A stretch of DNA of 64,000 nucleotides from Aestuariibacter sp. GS-14 (GTDB lineage Bacteria > Pseudomonadota > Gammaproteobacteria > Enterobacterales > Alteromonadaceae). Each line of letters opens with the position of its first letter. The stretch's first letter is position 1. Position numbers and translations under genes: made by a program. A model generated the notes under the pieces. The model was given only the letters and a program-made list of their open reading frames with translations, made no database searches and was not told the DNA's origin. Positions 9,615 to 18,585 of the stretch are shown here, piece by piece. The stretch spans positions 310,001 through 374,000 of the forward strand of contig NZ_VHIP01000004.1 of the NCBI RefSeq assembly GCF_006494365.1, given 5' to 3'.

Positions 9615-10952
9615 ATGAAAACAATTAGTCTTCCGCTGAACAGTGCACTTCGCAGCCGTTCTTTTTTATTTGGTACCGCCACTTCGTCTTTTCAGATCGA
9701 AGGGGCCGCAGACAGCCGATTGAAATCGATCTGGGACACATTTTGCGAACAAGAAGGTAAAATTGCAGATAAAAGTGATGGTTTGGTAGCCTGCGAACAT
9801 GTAGCCCGTTACAAAGAAGATGTCGACTTGTTACAAGAACTCGGCGTTGATGCTTACCGGTTTTCAATTTCATGGCCACGCGTCATTCAGGAAGACGGCG
9901 AATTAAACCCTCAGGGCGTGCAATTTTACATTGATCTGTTGGACGAACTGGCAGGGCGGGGCATTAAAGCGTTTGCCACCCTTTATCACTGGGATTTGCC
10001 TCAGTACCTTGAAGACCAAGGAGGCTGGTTAAACCGAGACACCGCGTATGCTTATCAGCAGTACGTAACAAAAATCACTCAGGCGTTGGGTAGTCGTGTT
10101 CATGCCTATGCCACGTTTAACGAACCGTTTTGTTCTGCGTATCTCGGCTATGAGATTGGAGTGCACGCGCCGGGAAAAACCGGCAGAAAGCACGGGCGCT
10201 CCGCGGCACACCATATTTTACTGGCGCACGGACTGGGTATGCAGGCACTGCGTGAACACGCCCCACAGGCATTAAGCGGGATCGTACTTAACTTTACGCC
10301 ATGTTATCCGGTATCAGGTTCTCCGGCTGATCGTCTGGCCACCATTTATGCCGATGAATATATTAACCAGTGGTACATGCAACCTGTTATGGAAGGAAGT
10401 TATCCACCGGTAATGGATAAACTGGCACCAGAAGACAAACCACCAATTCAACCAGGTGATATGGAAACTATTTGCCAGCCGCTGGATTTCCTGGGGGTTA
10501 ATTTTTATACCCGGTTAACCTATTCAGCGCCAAAGCAAGACGGTGAGCTTTACATTGAACATGCGCATTTGGAGCCTAAAACGGATATTGGTTGGGAAAT
10601 TTATCCTCAGGCGTTTTATGATCTGCTTACATCGCTGAATTCCCGTTACGACTTGCCGCCCATTTATATCACCGAAAACGGCGCAGCCATGGCGGATAAA
10701 GTAGAAAATGGTGAAGTCGCCGACCACGACAGAATCGATTACTATGAGGCGCATTTGTGCGCGCTTTCGGATGCGATTGATGCGGGCGTAAATGTAGCAG
10801 GGTATTTTGCGTGGAGCTTAATGGACAACTTTGAATGGGCAGAAGGTTACGCCAAGCGATTTGGCATAGTTTATGTTGATTTTGACACCCAGGCCCGGTT
10901 GTTCAAACACAGTGCTCACGCGTATAAACTGCTGTTAGCTCAGCGTACCTAA
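9615..10952 (+). CDS. Glycoside hydrolase family 1 beta-glucosidase
   Basis: A 445-residue cytoplasmic enzyme (no signal peptide) with the complete GH1 fold signatures: N-terminal FLFGTATSSFQIEG, acid/base TFNEP with E170, and nucleophile YITENG with E354. It should cleave the non-reducing beta-glucosyl (or galactosyl/fucosyl) residue of an imported glycoside by a retaining mechanism. Length is standard for bacterial GH1 enzymes. The ATG at 9615 is preceded by AGGA about 12 bp upstream. It is the first gene of a rightward unit with the GPH symporter (13 bp gap) and lies downstream of a LacI-type palindrome, so it is probably induced by its glycoside substrate. Confidence 0.93.
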   Translation: MKTISLPLNSALRSRSFLFGTATSSFQIEGAADSRLKSIWDTFCEQEGKIADKSDGLVACEHVARYKEDVDLLQELGVDAYRFSISWPRVIQEDGELNPQGVQFYIDLLDELAGRGIKAFATLYHWDLPQYLEDQGGWLNRDTAYAYQQYVTKITQALGSRVHAYATFNEPFCSAYLGYEIGVHAPGKTGRKHGRSAAHHILLAHGLGMQALREHAPQALSGIVLNFTPCYPVSGSPADRLATIYADEYINQWYMQPVMEGSYPPVMDKLAPEDKPPIQPGDMETICQPLDFLGVNFYTRLTYSAPKQDGELYIEHAHLEPKTDIGWEIYPQAFYDLLTSLNSRYDLPPIYITENGAAMADKVENGEVADHDRIDYYEAHLCALSDAIDAGVNVAGYFAWSLMDNFEWAEGYAKRFGIVYVDFDTQARLFKHSAHAYKLLLAQRT

Positions 10953-10965
10953 AGGAGCAGACGTC

Positions 10966-12525
10966 ATGTCTCAGTTGCTTAGTGTAAAAGAAAAAATCGG
11001 ATATGGGCTGGGAGATGCGGCCGCCAATCTGGTGTGGCGTGGTGCATTAGCCTATTTAGCCGTGTTTTATACAGACACCTTTGGTATTAGTGCTGCGGCC
11101 GCCGCTATGTTGTTTTTGGTGGTGCGATTATCCGACGGCGTAACCGACATCATAATGGGCATGATTGCCGACCGCACAAATACCAGAATGGGTAAGTTCC
11201 GCCCGTGGATATTAGCGTCTACACCGTTTCTGGGATTATTCATGATCCTGTGTTTTACCACTCCGTCGCTTTCAGACACAGGTAAACTCATTTATGCCTA
11301 TATCACGTATATTGGGCTAACCCTTGCCTATACCGCGAACAACGTGCCTTATTCAGCCTTAATGGGCGTAATGACGGCTGACGACCACGAACGTACCAAA
11401 CTCTCCGGGTTTCGTTTTGCCGGCGCATTCCTGGGTGGTTTGCTGGTAATGGGATTTCTACCCATGTTGGTTGCCTATTTTGGTGGAAATGGTGAAAACG
11501 ATGCATTGGGATATCAATACACCATGTATGTTTTTGCAGCCCTGTTGGTAGCGCTCATGCTGATCACGGTATTCACCACTAAAGAACGCATTGCGCCCCA
11601 CCAGCAGTCAGGTAGCAGCCTGGGGAAAGAACTAAGTGACCTGTCCAAGCAACTGCCCTTTATTTTAATTCCGCTGTCTGCCATTACTGCCTTCTTTTAC
11701 TACCGCAACTGGGCAACCGGTATCATCTTTGCGTTAGTAATGGCGTTAAGCTGGTGGTTTGTGAAAAAGCTGGTGGCACGCCCTGAATCGCAGAATTCGC
11801 GCTCACAACAGGATATTATTGACCTGTTAACCAATAAGCCGTGGCTCATTTTACTGGGCATGGGCTTTTTAACCATGATGTTTAACGGCATTCGTTATGG
11901 TGTTATTGCTTACTACTTCAAGTATTTCCTGAATGACGCCGCGCTTACCGGGCAATATTTTATTGTGTTGCTGGTGGTATCGATTGCTGGTGCGTTTGCT
12001 ACACCCTGGCTAGCCAAACGCTTTGGACGCAAACAGCTATTTGTTGCTTCCTTGCTGATAAGCAGCGTGATCACCATTGGTATTTACTGGGTTCCAATGG
12101 GTGAGCAAGGCATATTACCCTTATTTATTCTAGGCGGTGCCGCCGAGTTCTTTGCTGCCATTATGCCTACGCTGTTTTTCTCGATGTTGGGCGATTCTGC
12201 CGACTACAACGAGTGGCGTACCGGACGCAGAGCAACAGGCCTGACATATTCTGCTGGCTCGTTTGTTCAGAAAACTGGTGGCGGCTTTGCAGGCGCATTG
12301 GTGTTACTGGTACTGGGCGCTTATGGTTATGATGGGATGGACGCGACAACCATTAGCAATGCGCTGCCCGGCATGCAATCGCTGATGAGTTGGATCCCGG
12401 CACTCTTTGGTTTCGCAGGCGCCGCACTGATCCTGCTATACCCACTCACAGACAGTAATCAAAAGGAAATGACAGAAACGCTGAGTGAACGCAGAGCAGC
12501 GCAAGAAAAAGCGGCGGCGATTTAA
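10966..12525 (+). CDS. Glycoside/sugar:cation symporter, GPH (MelB-like) family
   Basis: Twelve-helix inner-membrane transporter of 519 residues. The signature SDGVTDIIMGMIADR followed by TRMGKFRPWIL in the helix 2-3 region is typical of the glycoside-pentoside-hexuronide family, related to MelB. A charged central loop of about 75 residues separates the two halves. It starts 13 bp after the GH1 gene with a strong AAAGGAG ribosome-binding site, so the two are co-transcribed: symporter for the intact glycoside, then intracellular cleavage. The uptake path across the outer membrane is presumably the divergent TonB-dependent receptor. Confidence 0.9.
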   Translation: MSQLLSVKEKIGYGLGDAAANLVWRGALAYLAVFYTDTFGISAAAAAMLFLVVRLSDGVTDIIMGMIADRTNTRMGKFRPWILASTPFLGLFMILCFTTPSLSDTGKLIYAYITYIGLTLAYTANNVPYSALMGVMTADDHERTKLSGFRFAGAFLGGLLVMGFLPMLVAYFGGNGENDALGYQYTMYVFAALLVALMLITVFTTKERIAPHQQSGSSLGKELSDLSKQLPFILIPLSAITAFFYYRNWATGIIFALVMALSWWFVKKLVARPESQNSRSQQDIIDLLTNKPWLILLGMGFLTMMFNGIRYGVIAYYFKYFLNDAALTGQYFIVLLVVSIAGAFATPWLAKRFGRKQLFVASLLISSVITIGIYWVPMGEQGILPLFILGGAAEFFAAIMPTLFFSMLGDSADYNEWRTGRRATGLTYSAGSFVQKTGGGFAGALVLLVLGAYGYDGMDATTISNALPGMQSLMSWIPALFGFAGAALILLYPLTDSNQKEMTETLSERRAAQEKAAAI

Positions 12526-12626
12526 GTAAACGCAGATTAGTCTAAAGATTAAACCTGAATACGGGCGCTTTACAAACACATTGGACGTCGTAAACTGCCC
12601 TTTAGAATAATAAACAGAGAATCAGT

Positions 12627-13628
12627 GTGGCGACTATTTACCAAGTAGCGGAGCGGGCCGGCGTTTCGCTTTCCACGGTTTCGCGCGTCTTGAACGGGCG
12701 GAAAACCGTAAACGAAACACTGCGGGCAAAAGTTGAGCACGCTATGCGGGAACTCAATTACCGCCCCAGCTCAGTTGCCCGTTCTCTGGCTACCAGTCGA
12801 ACCGATAGTATTGGTATATTGGTTTCAGAATTAAACTCTCCTTTCTTCGGCGACTTAATGCAAGCCGTAGAGTCCACGCTACGCGAAGCGGATAAACATG
12901 TGATCATTACCGTTGGTCACAATAATCTGGAAACCGAAAAAGACGCCGTAGAGTTTTTAATTAGCCGCAACTGCGATGCTCTCATCATGCACGTAGAAGC
13001 CATGAGCGACGATTATCTGCGCGAAGTTAACGCCAACCGCGTACCTATTTCTGTTGTTAACCGGCAAGTGGAAGGACTCGAAAACGCCTGCGTATGTTTA
13101 GACAACGAACGCGGCGGATACCTGGCTACTCAACACCTCATTGAACTGGGTCACACCCGCATTGCCTGTATTTCCGGTCCTTCCAAAGCCCGCGACGCTC
13201 AGTTGCGTTTGATGGGACACCGACGGGCGCTGGCCGAAGCTGGCATCCCTTGGTCGGAGCAACTTTATTATGAGGGGCGCTATCAGGAAGAAGACGGCAA
13301 GCAGGGCCTGCAAACGCTGTTGTCCAGAAATAAGCCATTTACGGCACTGGTGTGCGCTAACGACTGGATGGCCTCAGGCGCAATGAGCTGTGCGCGTGAT
13401 TTGGGTATGAACTTACCTTACGATCTGTCGATCATTGGTTTTGACGATGCGGTATTCGCCCACCATGTTTATCCGCGTTTAACAACGGTGAAAAACCCGA
13501 TTTATGAAATGGGCGAAATGTCGGCAAGACACATTCTCAATGCAGTCTATGGCCAATCACTGTCGGTAAAAACCCTGTTTGAACCTAAGCTGATTGTGCG
13601 TGAATCAACGATCTTCCTAAAATCCTGA
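12627..13628 (+). CDS. LacI-family transcriptional regulator
   Basis: A 333-residue repressor with an N-terminal helix-turn-helix (ATIYQVAERAGVSLSTVSRV and hinge RPSSVARSLA, residues 2-60) and a periplasmic-binding-protein-like effector domain, including the conserved IGFDDAVFAHHVYPRLTTV near the C-terminus. The GTG at 12627 is chosen because the HTH begins immediately after it. It lies 101 bp downstream of the symporter and probably controls the GH1/GPH unit and the TBDR/halogenase unit through the AGAAAGCGCTTTCT palindromes; the effector is most likely the imported glycoside or its sugar. A related core sequence also lies upstream of Spot 42 (60432). Confidence 0.92.
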   Translation: MATIYQVAERAGVSLSTVSRVLNGRKTVNETLRAKVEHAMRELNYRPSSVARSLATSRTDSIGILVSELNSPFFGDLMQAVESTLREADKHVIITVGHNNLETEKDAVEFLISRNCDALIMHVEAMSDDYLREVNANRVPISVVNRQVEGLENACVCLDNERGGYLATQHLIELGHTRIACISGPSKARDAQLRLMGHRRALAEAGIPWSEQLYYEGRYQEEDGKQGLQTLLSRNKPFTALVCANDWMASGAMSCARDLGMNLPYDLSIIGFDDAVFAHHVYPRLTTVKNPIYEMGEMSARHILNAVYGQSLSVKTLFEPKLIVRESTIFLKS

Positions 13629-13655
13629 CAAATGCTTTCGCCTTGTAACTAACAC

Positions 13656-13681
13656 GATAACAGGGGTTGCCCCCTGTTATC
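13656..13681. terminator. Perfect 11-bp hairpin between convergent LacI and PBP-like genes
   Basis: GATAACAGGGG, loop TTGC, then the exact complement. It lies between two convergent genes, where a bidirectional terminator is expected, but neither side has a T-run, so it would be a poor intrinsic terminator. It could act as a 3'-end stabiliser or a Rho-boundary hairpin. Confidence 0.4.
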
Positions 13682-13689
13682 AGTAATCG

Positions 13690-14100
13690 CTAAAGACTAA
13701 AAAGCACTTTAACTGAGCCGTCCACTGAGCCTGCATCTACAAACCCAATGGCATCTGCCGAAGATGCTACCGTTTTAAGTACTTCAGCATCGTTTCCCAG
13801 TTCTTTAGGCGGCCGCCCGCCACCCGTAAACGCCAGTTTTGCCCAATAAGCTTTGAACTGACTGGCATTTCGCGACAGTACTTTATCAATAAACTCATCA
13901 GCCGTGCCGCCACTTTGCATGTACGGCGTCATCGTTTTGTCTTTACCTAAGTAAATCTGTGCGACTTTTTCCTGATCCAACGCATCAGCAAATCCCGGAT
14001 TTACCACTACCGCAATAGCCGCTTGCGCCGAAGCACTAAGCATAATTGCTGCAGTGAATGTCAGGCTGGCTACTGTTTTTTTAATAGAAAAATTATGCAT
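13690..14100 (-). CDS. Short PstS-like periplasmic substrate-binding protein
   Basis: A 136-residue secreted protein with signal peptide MHNFSIKKTVASLTFTAAIM...ASAQA. The mature part matches one lobe of phosphate ABC-type binding proteins (FADALDQEKVAQIYLGK, FKAYWAKLAFTGGGRPPK, AIGFVDAG) but is under half the length of PstS. These short forms are usually found beside porins and chemoreceptors rather than an ABC transporter. The ATG at 14100 is preferred over a TTG six bases earlier, because AGGAG overlapping the porin stop codon has ideal spacing to it. It is co-transcribed with the porin (9 bp gap). Confidence 0.8.
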   Translation of the reverse strand: MHNFSIKKTVASLTFTAAIMLSASAQAAIAVVVNPGFADALDQEKVAQIYLGKDKTMTPYMQSGGTADEFIDKVLSRNASQFKAYWAKLAFTGGGRPPKELGNDAEVLKTVASSADAIGFVDAGSVDGSVKVLFSL

Positions 14101-14109
14101 TATCAACTC

Positions 14110-15228
14110 CTAAAAAACAGTGACTAATGCCATTTCAACAGCGCCAGCGTTGCTACCGTCCAGCTGTTCAGACACAGTATATTCAAACTTAAATGCCGCA
14201 GAATCATGGAAGTCCCATCGCACGCCAACCGAATAAAAAGGCAATTCAAAATCGCGCTCGTCCAATACAGCTTTCGTCGTTTGGTACAGGAAATCCAAAC
14301 CGGGATCGACACCTAACGGTACAGAGTTAATAGCCTTGCGATATGGTTCATTCACATCTTCACCCACGGTCGCATGTACCATATAGCTACCAAAACGCTT
14401 ACCTAAAGACACCATCCAGGGCTTATAATCACCCACAATGGTTTCATCTACTGTTGAAGGGATATATTCCGCCAGGAACAGCCAGTCCTGGTTGTCGAAA
14501 ATAACCCCCACTTCAAAAGCGGTTGAACTATCGTTGTTTATATCCAGTTCGTTACCCACTGCTGCAAAAGGCGTTGCCTGCCACGCAGAGACCAGCTCAC
14601 CAACCCCAATATCCCCGGAAATATCAAACTGTAAATAGCTGGTTCTGAATGTCCACCAGCCATAGTTCACACTAGCAACGGCACTAAAGATGTCTTCAAT
14701 TTCAAACGAGCCGGTATCGGTAGAGAAATCCTCTTTACCGTAATACAAACGGAAGTTCACCATTGCATCGCCAACCGTAAAATCGTGAATGGTTGAGATA
14801 CCATCGATTGAGTCAAACGGGGCCTTGTAAACTTCTGCTGGTGGCGCTATCCAGTGATAGGCATAGGACACATCCAGATAGTCGGAATACAGGTACATAG
14901 GAATTCGCTGACGACCGGCCTGTATGCGCCAGGTTGGTGAGATTTCATATGACAGGAATGCCCAGGTAAATTCCGGCTCCCAGTCATCACGGCCGCGCGA
15001 ACGAATTTGTGCTGTCGCACTTAACCCTTCACCCAGATCTGAATATGCCTGCAGCGCAAAGAATGAATGTTCTTTGAAGTCGATGCTGTCTTCGTAGTCT
15101 CTAACAATTGCATCGCTGTCGGTAGCTGTGCCACCAACAATGCTGGCGAAGCCACTTAAGTTCACTTCTGCATATGCGTGGATCGGCAACGCACCCGCGA
15201 ACAATGAGGCAAGTAACAGTTTTTTCAT
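14110..15228 (-). CDS. Outer-membrane porin-like beta-barrel protein
   Basis: 372 residues with a signal peptide ending at about residue 20 (PIHAYA|EVNLSGFASIV) and alternating hydrophobic strands ending in the aromatic VTVF, the usual C-terminal outer-membrane insertion signal. Motifs such as WAFLSYEISPTWRIQAGRQR are typical of trimeric porin strands. It is the first gene of a two-gene leftward unit with the short PstS-like protein, with the MCP gene just upstream (97 bp). That grouping suggests sensing or uptake of a small anion or organic solute, although the substrate cannot be read from sequence. Confidence 0.82.
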   Translation of the reverse strand: MKKLLLASLFAGALPIHAYAEVNLSGFASIVGGTATDSDAIVRDYEDSIDFKEHSFFALQAYSDLGEGLSATAQIRSRGRDDWEPEFTWAFLSYEISPTWRIQAGRQRIPMYLYSDYLDVSYAYHWIAPPAEVYKAPFDSIDGISTIHDFTVGDAMVNFRLYYGKEDFSTDTGSFEIEDIFSAVASVNYGWWTFRTSYLQFDISGDIGVGELVSAWQATPFAAVGNELDINNDSSTAFEVGVIFDNQDWLFLAEYIPSTVDETIVGDYKPWMVSLGKRFGSYMVHATVGEDVNEPYRKAINSVPLGVDPGLDFLYQTTKAVLDERDFELPFYSVGVRWDFHDSAAFKFEYTVSEQLDGSNAGAVEMALVTVF

Positions 15229-15325
15229 AGTTAAATCCCGCGTAAATATACGTAGTTTTGATGTTTAATTGAACGCTGTGTTATGGCTTACCCGTTATCC
15301 CCGGGCTTCAAATTTGATTTTTCTG

Positions 15326-16945
15326 CTACACCTTAAACTGGCGGGCGATCCCTTCCAGACTCTTCGCCAGATTAGCCAGTTCACTGCTGGCAGACGCTAG
15401 TCTTACTGAGTTTCTAGCGGTTTCATCGGTTCGTGCGTAAATTTCGTCCACATAACCCACAATTTGCTCCGCCACGGCTTGTTGATTGTCGGTAGTGCTG
15501 GCAATTTGGCCGTTCATCGCACTGATCCGCCCGATAGTGTCGGCAATCACGTTCAGGCTTGCGCCGGCTTTGTTGGCCTCGCTTACACTGCTTTCTGCCT
15601 GCTGGGTACCGGAGCTCATTACCTGAACAGCCGATCTGGCTGCACTTTGCAATTGTTCTATGGTGTTTTGAATTTCTTCGGTGGACTTTTGTGTTTTGGA
15701 AGCAAGCGTTCTTACTTCGTCTGCTACTACAGCAAAGCCCCGGCCTTGTTCACCGGCTCGGGCTGCTTCAATGGCGGCGTTTAAGGCCAACAAGTTGGTT
15801 TGCTCGGCTATGCCTTTTATCACATCCAGAACCACACCTACCTGATTAGAGTCGTTCTCCAGTTTTCGAATTACCTGGGCACTGTCGTCTACATTTTTTG
15901 CCAGCGACTGAATACTGCGTACGGTACTATTAACAACCGATTGGCCCTGGTTGGAAGCGTTGGTTGCTTCATCGGCAGCTCTTGCCGCTTCAGCTGCACT
16001 CTCGGCCACTGCTACAACCGAATGATTCATATCATCAACCGCATTTTTGGCCTTGGTTGCGGCCCCTTGTTGATCAGCAATGTTTTTATTGGTGGTGTCG
16101 GTTAGCTGACTCAGGTTTTGCGCTAGATCCGACAGCGGCAGTGTAGTTTGTACTATGTCTTTTACTACTTTCTGCAATTTCTCCATAAACAAATTGAAAT
16201 ACCTAACCAGATCGCCCACTTCATCTTGTGCATTGGTTTGAATGCGAATGGTCAGGTCGCCGTCTTCCTGTGCAATGTCGCGCAGTGATTTCACAACCCG
16301 AGTCAGGTTGCCACGTATTTCGCCGGTAATAGGGTAGGCAGTACCAAACAGAATAAGTGTAGTAACGATGCCCATAATAATACCCAGCCAGAATAAGAAT
16401 TCCTGGGCACTGTTATATTCAGAAAAGGCTTGTTCAAATGCACTTTGCCGGGAGGCAATAAACTGATTAACCAGACTGATTGCGTTGTCGTAATTCGCGT
16501 TCATTTCTTCCAACTTATCACTCAGAGTGGAGAAATCCGCAGTTTCGTTGAGAATTGATGCCGTAACGCTAACGGCCTGATCACTATACGCACTAAAGGT
16601 AGACTGAAGTTTTGTTACATCTGCAGACAATCCAGGATCAATGCGCCGAATAGCCTGTAAATCGTCCAGTACCGCTTCTACTTTTTCCTTTGCAATCCCA
16701 ATCGCTTCTGTATCACCAGTAGTCACAGAAGAAGCGAGCGTATCGCGCACTTTTTCCATATTGGTGAGCACCGATGTACTCAATTGAAGCGCAGGAAAAT
16801 CCACACTTTTGGCAACCTGCAACTGACTGGCATTTTGCGCAGACACGGTGCTGTTGATCACAACAAAAGTAATAAAACTTACGGCACCAATGATGGGAAT
16901 TAAAAAGATTTTTTGCGCAACAGACAACTTCAATAGAAAGTTCAT
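15326..16945 (-). CDS. Methyl-accepting chemotaxis protein
   Basis: A 539-residue transmembrane receptor. A first membrane helix at about 12-32 and a second at about 187-208 ([20 protein letters not shown]) bracket a periplasmic four-helix-bundle-type sensor domain. A HAMP linker ([20 protein letters not shown]...) and the cytoplasmic coiled-coil follow, with the conserved tip [32 protein letters not shown]. There is no C-terminal CheR-binding pentapeptide. The neighbouring porin and PstS-like protein may supply the ligand or ligand-binding partner, but that is inference from position only. Confidence 0.93.
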   Translation of the reverse strand: MNFLLKLSVAQKIFLIPIIGAVSFITFVVINSTVSAQNASQLQVAKSVDFPALQLSTSVLTNMEKVRDTLASSVTTGDTEAIGIAKEKVEAVLDDLQAIRRIDPGLSADVTKLQSTFSAYSDQAVSVTASILNETADFSTLSDKLEEMNANYDNAISLVNQFIASRQSAFEQAFSEYNSAQEFLFWLGIIMGIVTTLILFGTAYPITGEIRGNLTRVVKSLRDIAQEDGDLTIRIQTNAQDEVGDLVRYFNLFMEKLQKVVKDIVQTTLPLSDLAQNLSQLTDTTNKNIADQQGAATKAKNAVDDMNHSVVAVAESAAEAARAADEATNASNQGQSVVNSTVRSIQSLAKNVDDSAQVIRKLENDSNQVGVVLDVIKGIAEQTNLLALNAAIEAARAGEQGRGFAVVADEVRTLASKTQKSTEEIQNTIEQLQSAARSAVQVMSSGTQQAESSVSEANKAGASLNVIADTIGRISAMNGQIASTTDNQQAVAEQIVGYVDEIYARTDETARNSVRLASASSELANLAKSLEGIARQFKV

Positions 16946-17188
16946 TGATTACAGAACTCCGTGTAAATCATGCAGATTAAAATACGAATGACAGGGCCTG
17001 ATCTCAAAAGTTAGTTTATATACGTGTTTTTGCAAGTATTTTGCTTTGAGACTTCAAATTCGATTGATATGTCGCAAGGGAATAGAATTTTGCTGAGGTA
17101 AATTTCTGACACCAGGACAACGCTTACGGCTACTTAGATACTGTGTTACGGTATTATTCAGGATTATCAGTCAATTCAACAATTACTT

Positions 17189-17662
17189 ATGCGAATTATC
17201 ATATATTTATGTGCGTTATGTTTTGCCTGTTCTGCATGGGCTGAACGAACCGTTGAACAAACTCTCGACGCATTACATGCCGCTGCGTCTGGTGCGGATG
17301 CAGTCACTTACTTTGATTTATATACCAGTAACGCTACGTTTATTGGTACCGATGCGTCAGAAAACTGGTCGATTAGTGAGTTTAAGCAATATGCCATGCC
17401 GTATTTTTCACAAGGCAAAGGCTGGACCTATACCCCGGTTTCACGAGACGTGTTTTACGCTAAGGACAAGCAGGTAGCCTGGTTTATGGAAATTCTGGAC
17501 AACGCTTCTTATGGAATAACTCGGGGAACAGGGGTGTTAGAGCGAATAGACGGAGAATGGAAGGTGGCTCAATATCACCTCACCATTCCTATTCCCAATG
17601 CCCTGGCAAAATCAGTGGCAGCACAAATCGAAAAACTGGCTGCCACTACACCAGATAGTTAA
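17189..17662 (+). CDS. Secreted NTF2-like (SnoaL/DUF4440 type) protein
   Basis: 157 residues with a clear signal peptide (MRIIIYLCALCFACSAWAE). The mature part fits the NTF2-like fold: VEQTLDALHAAASGADAVTYFDLYTSNATFIGTDASENWS, then a core with WTYTPVSRDV and GVLERIDGEWKVAQYHLTIP, the usual DUF4440/SnoaL strand pattern. The family covers many binding or enzymatic roles; none can be assigned here. Its stop codon overlaps that of the convergent OmpA-like gene by four bases. Confidence 0.75.
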   Translation: MRIIIYLCALCFACSAWAERTVEQTLDALHAAASGADAVTYFDLYTSNATFIGTDASENWSISEFKQYAMPYFSQGKGWTYTPVSRDVFYAKDKQVAWFMEILDNASYGITRGTGVLERIDGEWKVAQYHLTIPIPNALAKSVAAQIEKLAATTPDS

Positions 17663-18288
17663 TTAGTGATCGGCTGAATTGACAGCTCAACCCTACGGTT
17701 TATCTGTCGGTTAGCGTCGCTGGTATTAGGCACCTTGGGCTGAAACTCGCCCATGCCTACTGTTGTCACCCGTTGTACATTCACGTTGTATGCGGTTAGC
17801 AGATTTTTAACCGCATTTGCCCGGCGCTCAGACAATTCCTGATTGTAAGATTCAGAACCTGTGTCGTCGGTGTGCCCTTTAATCAACAACACGGTTTTTT
17901 CGTATTTGTTGAGTACCACTGCAACATCGTTCAGTACCGGATTGAAATTTGGGCTAATTGCCGCACTGTTGGTAGCAAAGGTAATATCGCCAGGCATGAT
18001 CAGATGCAGCGTATCGCCTTCACGTACTATATCCACTCCCGTATCGGCCAATTCTTCGCGCAGGGCCTCTTCCTGTTTATCCATGTAATTACCAATCGCA
18101 CCACCCGCAATGGCACCCACTACGGCACCCCAGGCATAACGACTTTTAGCATTATCGCCTGTAGCTTTACCTAATAATGCGCCGGCCACGGCACCAATTG
18201 CAGCGCCTTTTTGAGTATTGTTACTGTTTGCACAACCACCCGCCAACAAAGCAGTAGCCACCACACTCGCAATCACTAGTTTTTTCAT
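17659..18288 (-). CDS. OmpA-family lipoprotein with glycine-zipper domain
   Basis: 209 residues. A lipobox LAGGC gives lipidation at C19; a glycine-zipper region (GAAIGAVAGALLGKATGD ... GAVVGAIAGGAIGNYMDKQ, about 28-68) is followed by an OmpA C-terminal domain with GHTDDTGSESYNQELSERRA and the closing NRRVELSI. The architecture equals YiaD-type proteins of E. coli: outer-membrane-anchored peptidoglycan binding. The gene is monocistronic, convergent with the NTF2-like gene. Confidence 0.9.
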   Translation of the reverse strand: MKKLVIASVVATALLAGGCANSNNTQKGAAIGAVAGALLGKATGDNAKSRYAWGAVVGAIAGGAIGNYMDKQEEALREELADTGVDIVREGDTLHLIMPGDITFATNSAAISPNFNPVLNDVAVVLNKYEKTVLLIKGHTDDTGSESYNQELSERRANAVKNLLTAYNVNVQRVTTVGMGEFQPKVPNTSDANRQINRRVELSIQPITN

Positions 18289-18585
18289 TGCAACCTCAAT
18301 ATTTGTCGTTCGTACCTGAATACAGCAATCAGCGTTCCAATTGCTAACTTTACGGATAATTTAACTAGGCAAACCTGAATAAAGCCTGACTATCAGTGGC
18401 CTGTAGCGATATTTACTATTGTGAATGCGGTAAAACAAGAGAAGGTAGCAGTGCGTTAGTGCCGCAAATTTTACACTAAGATTGTAATTTATTTGCGACA
18501 CTATTAAGCCTACTGATGCTGCACGGGAAGCTTAGCGGCATATCCGATTGCCAACGGTCACTGCCTGCAAACACCGGCTCAGCAA

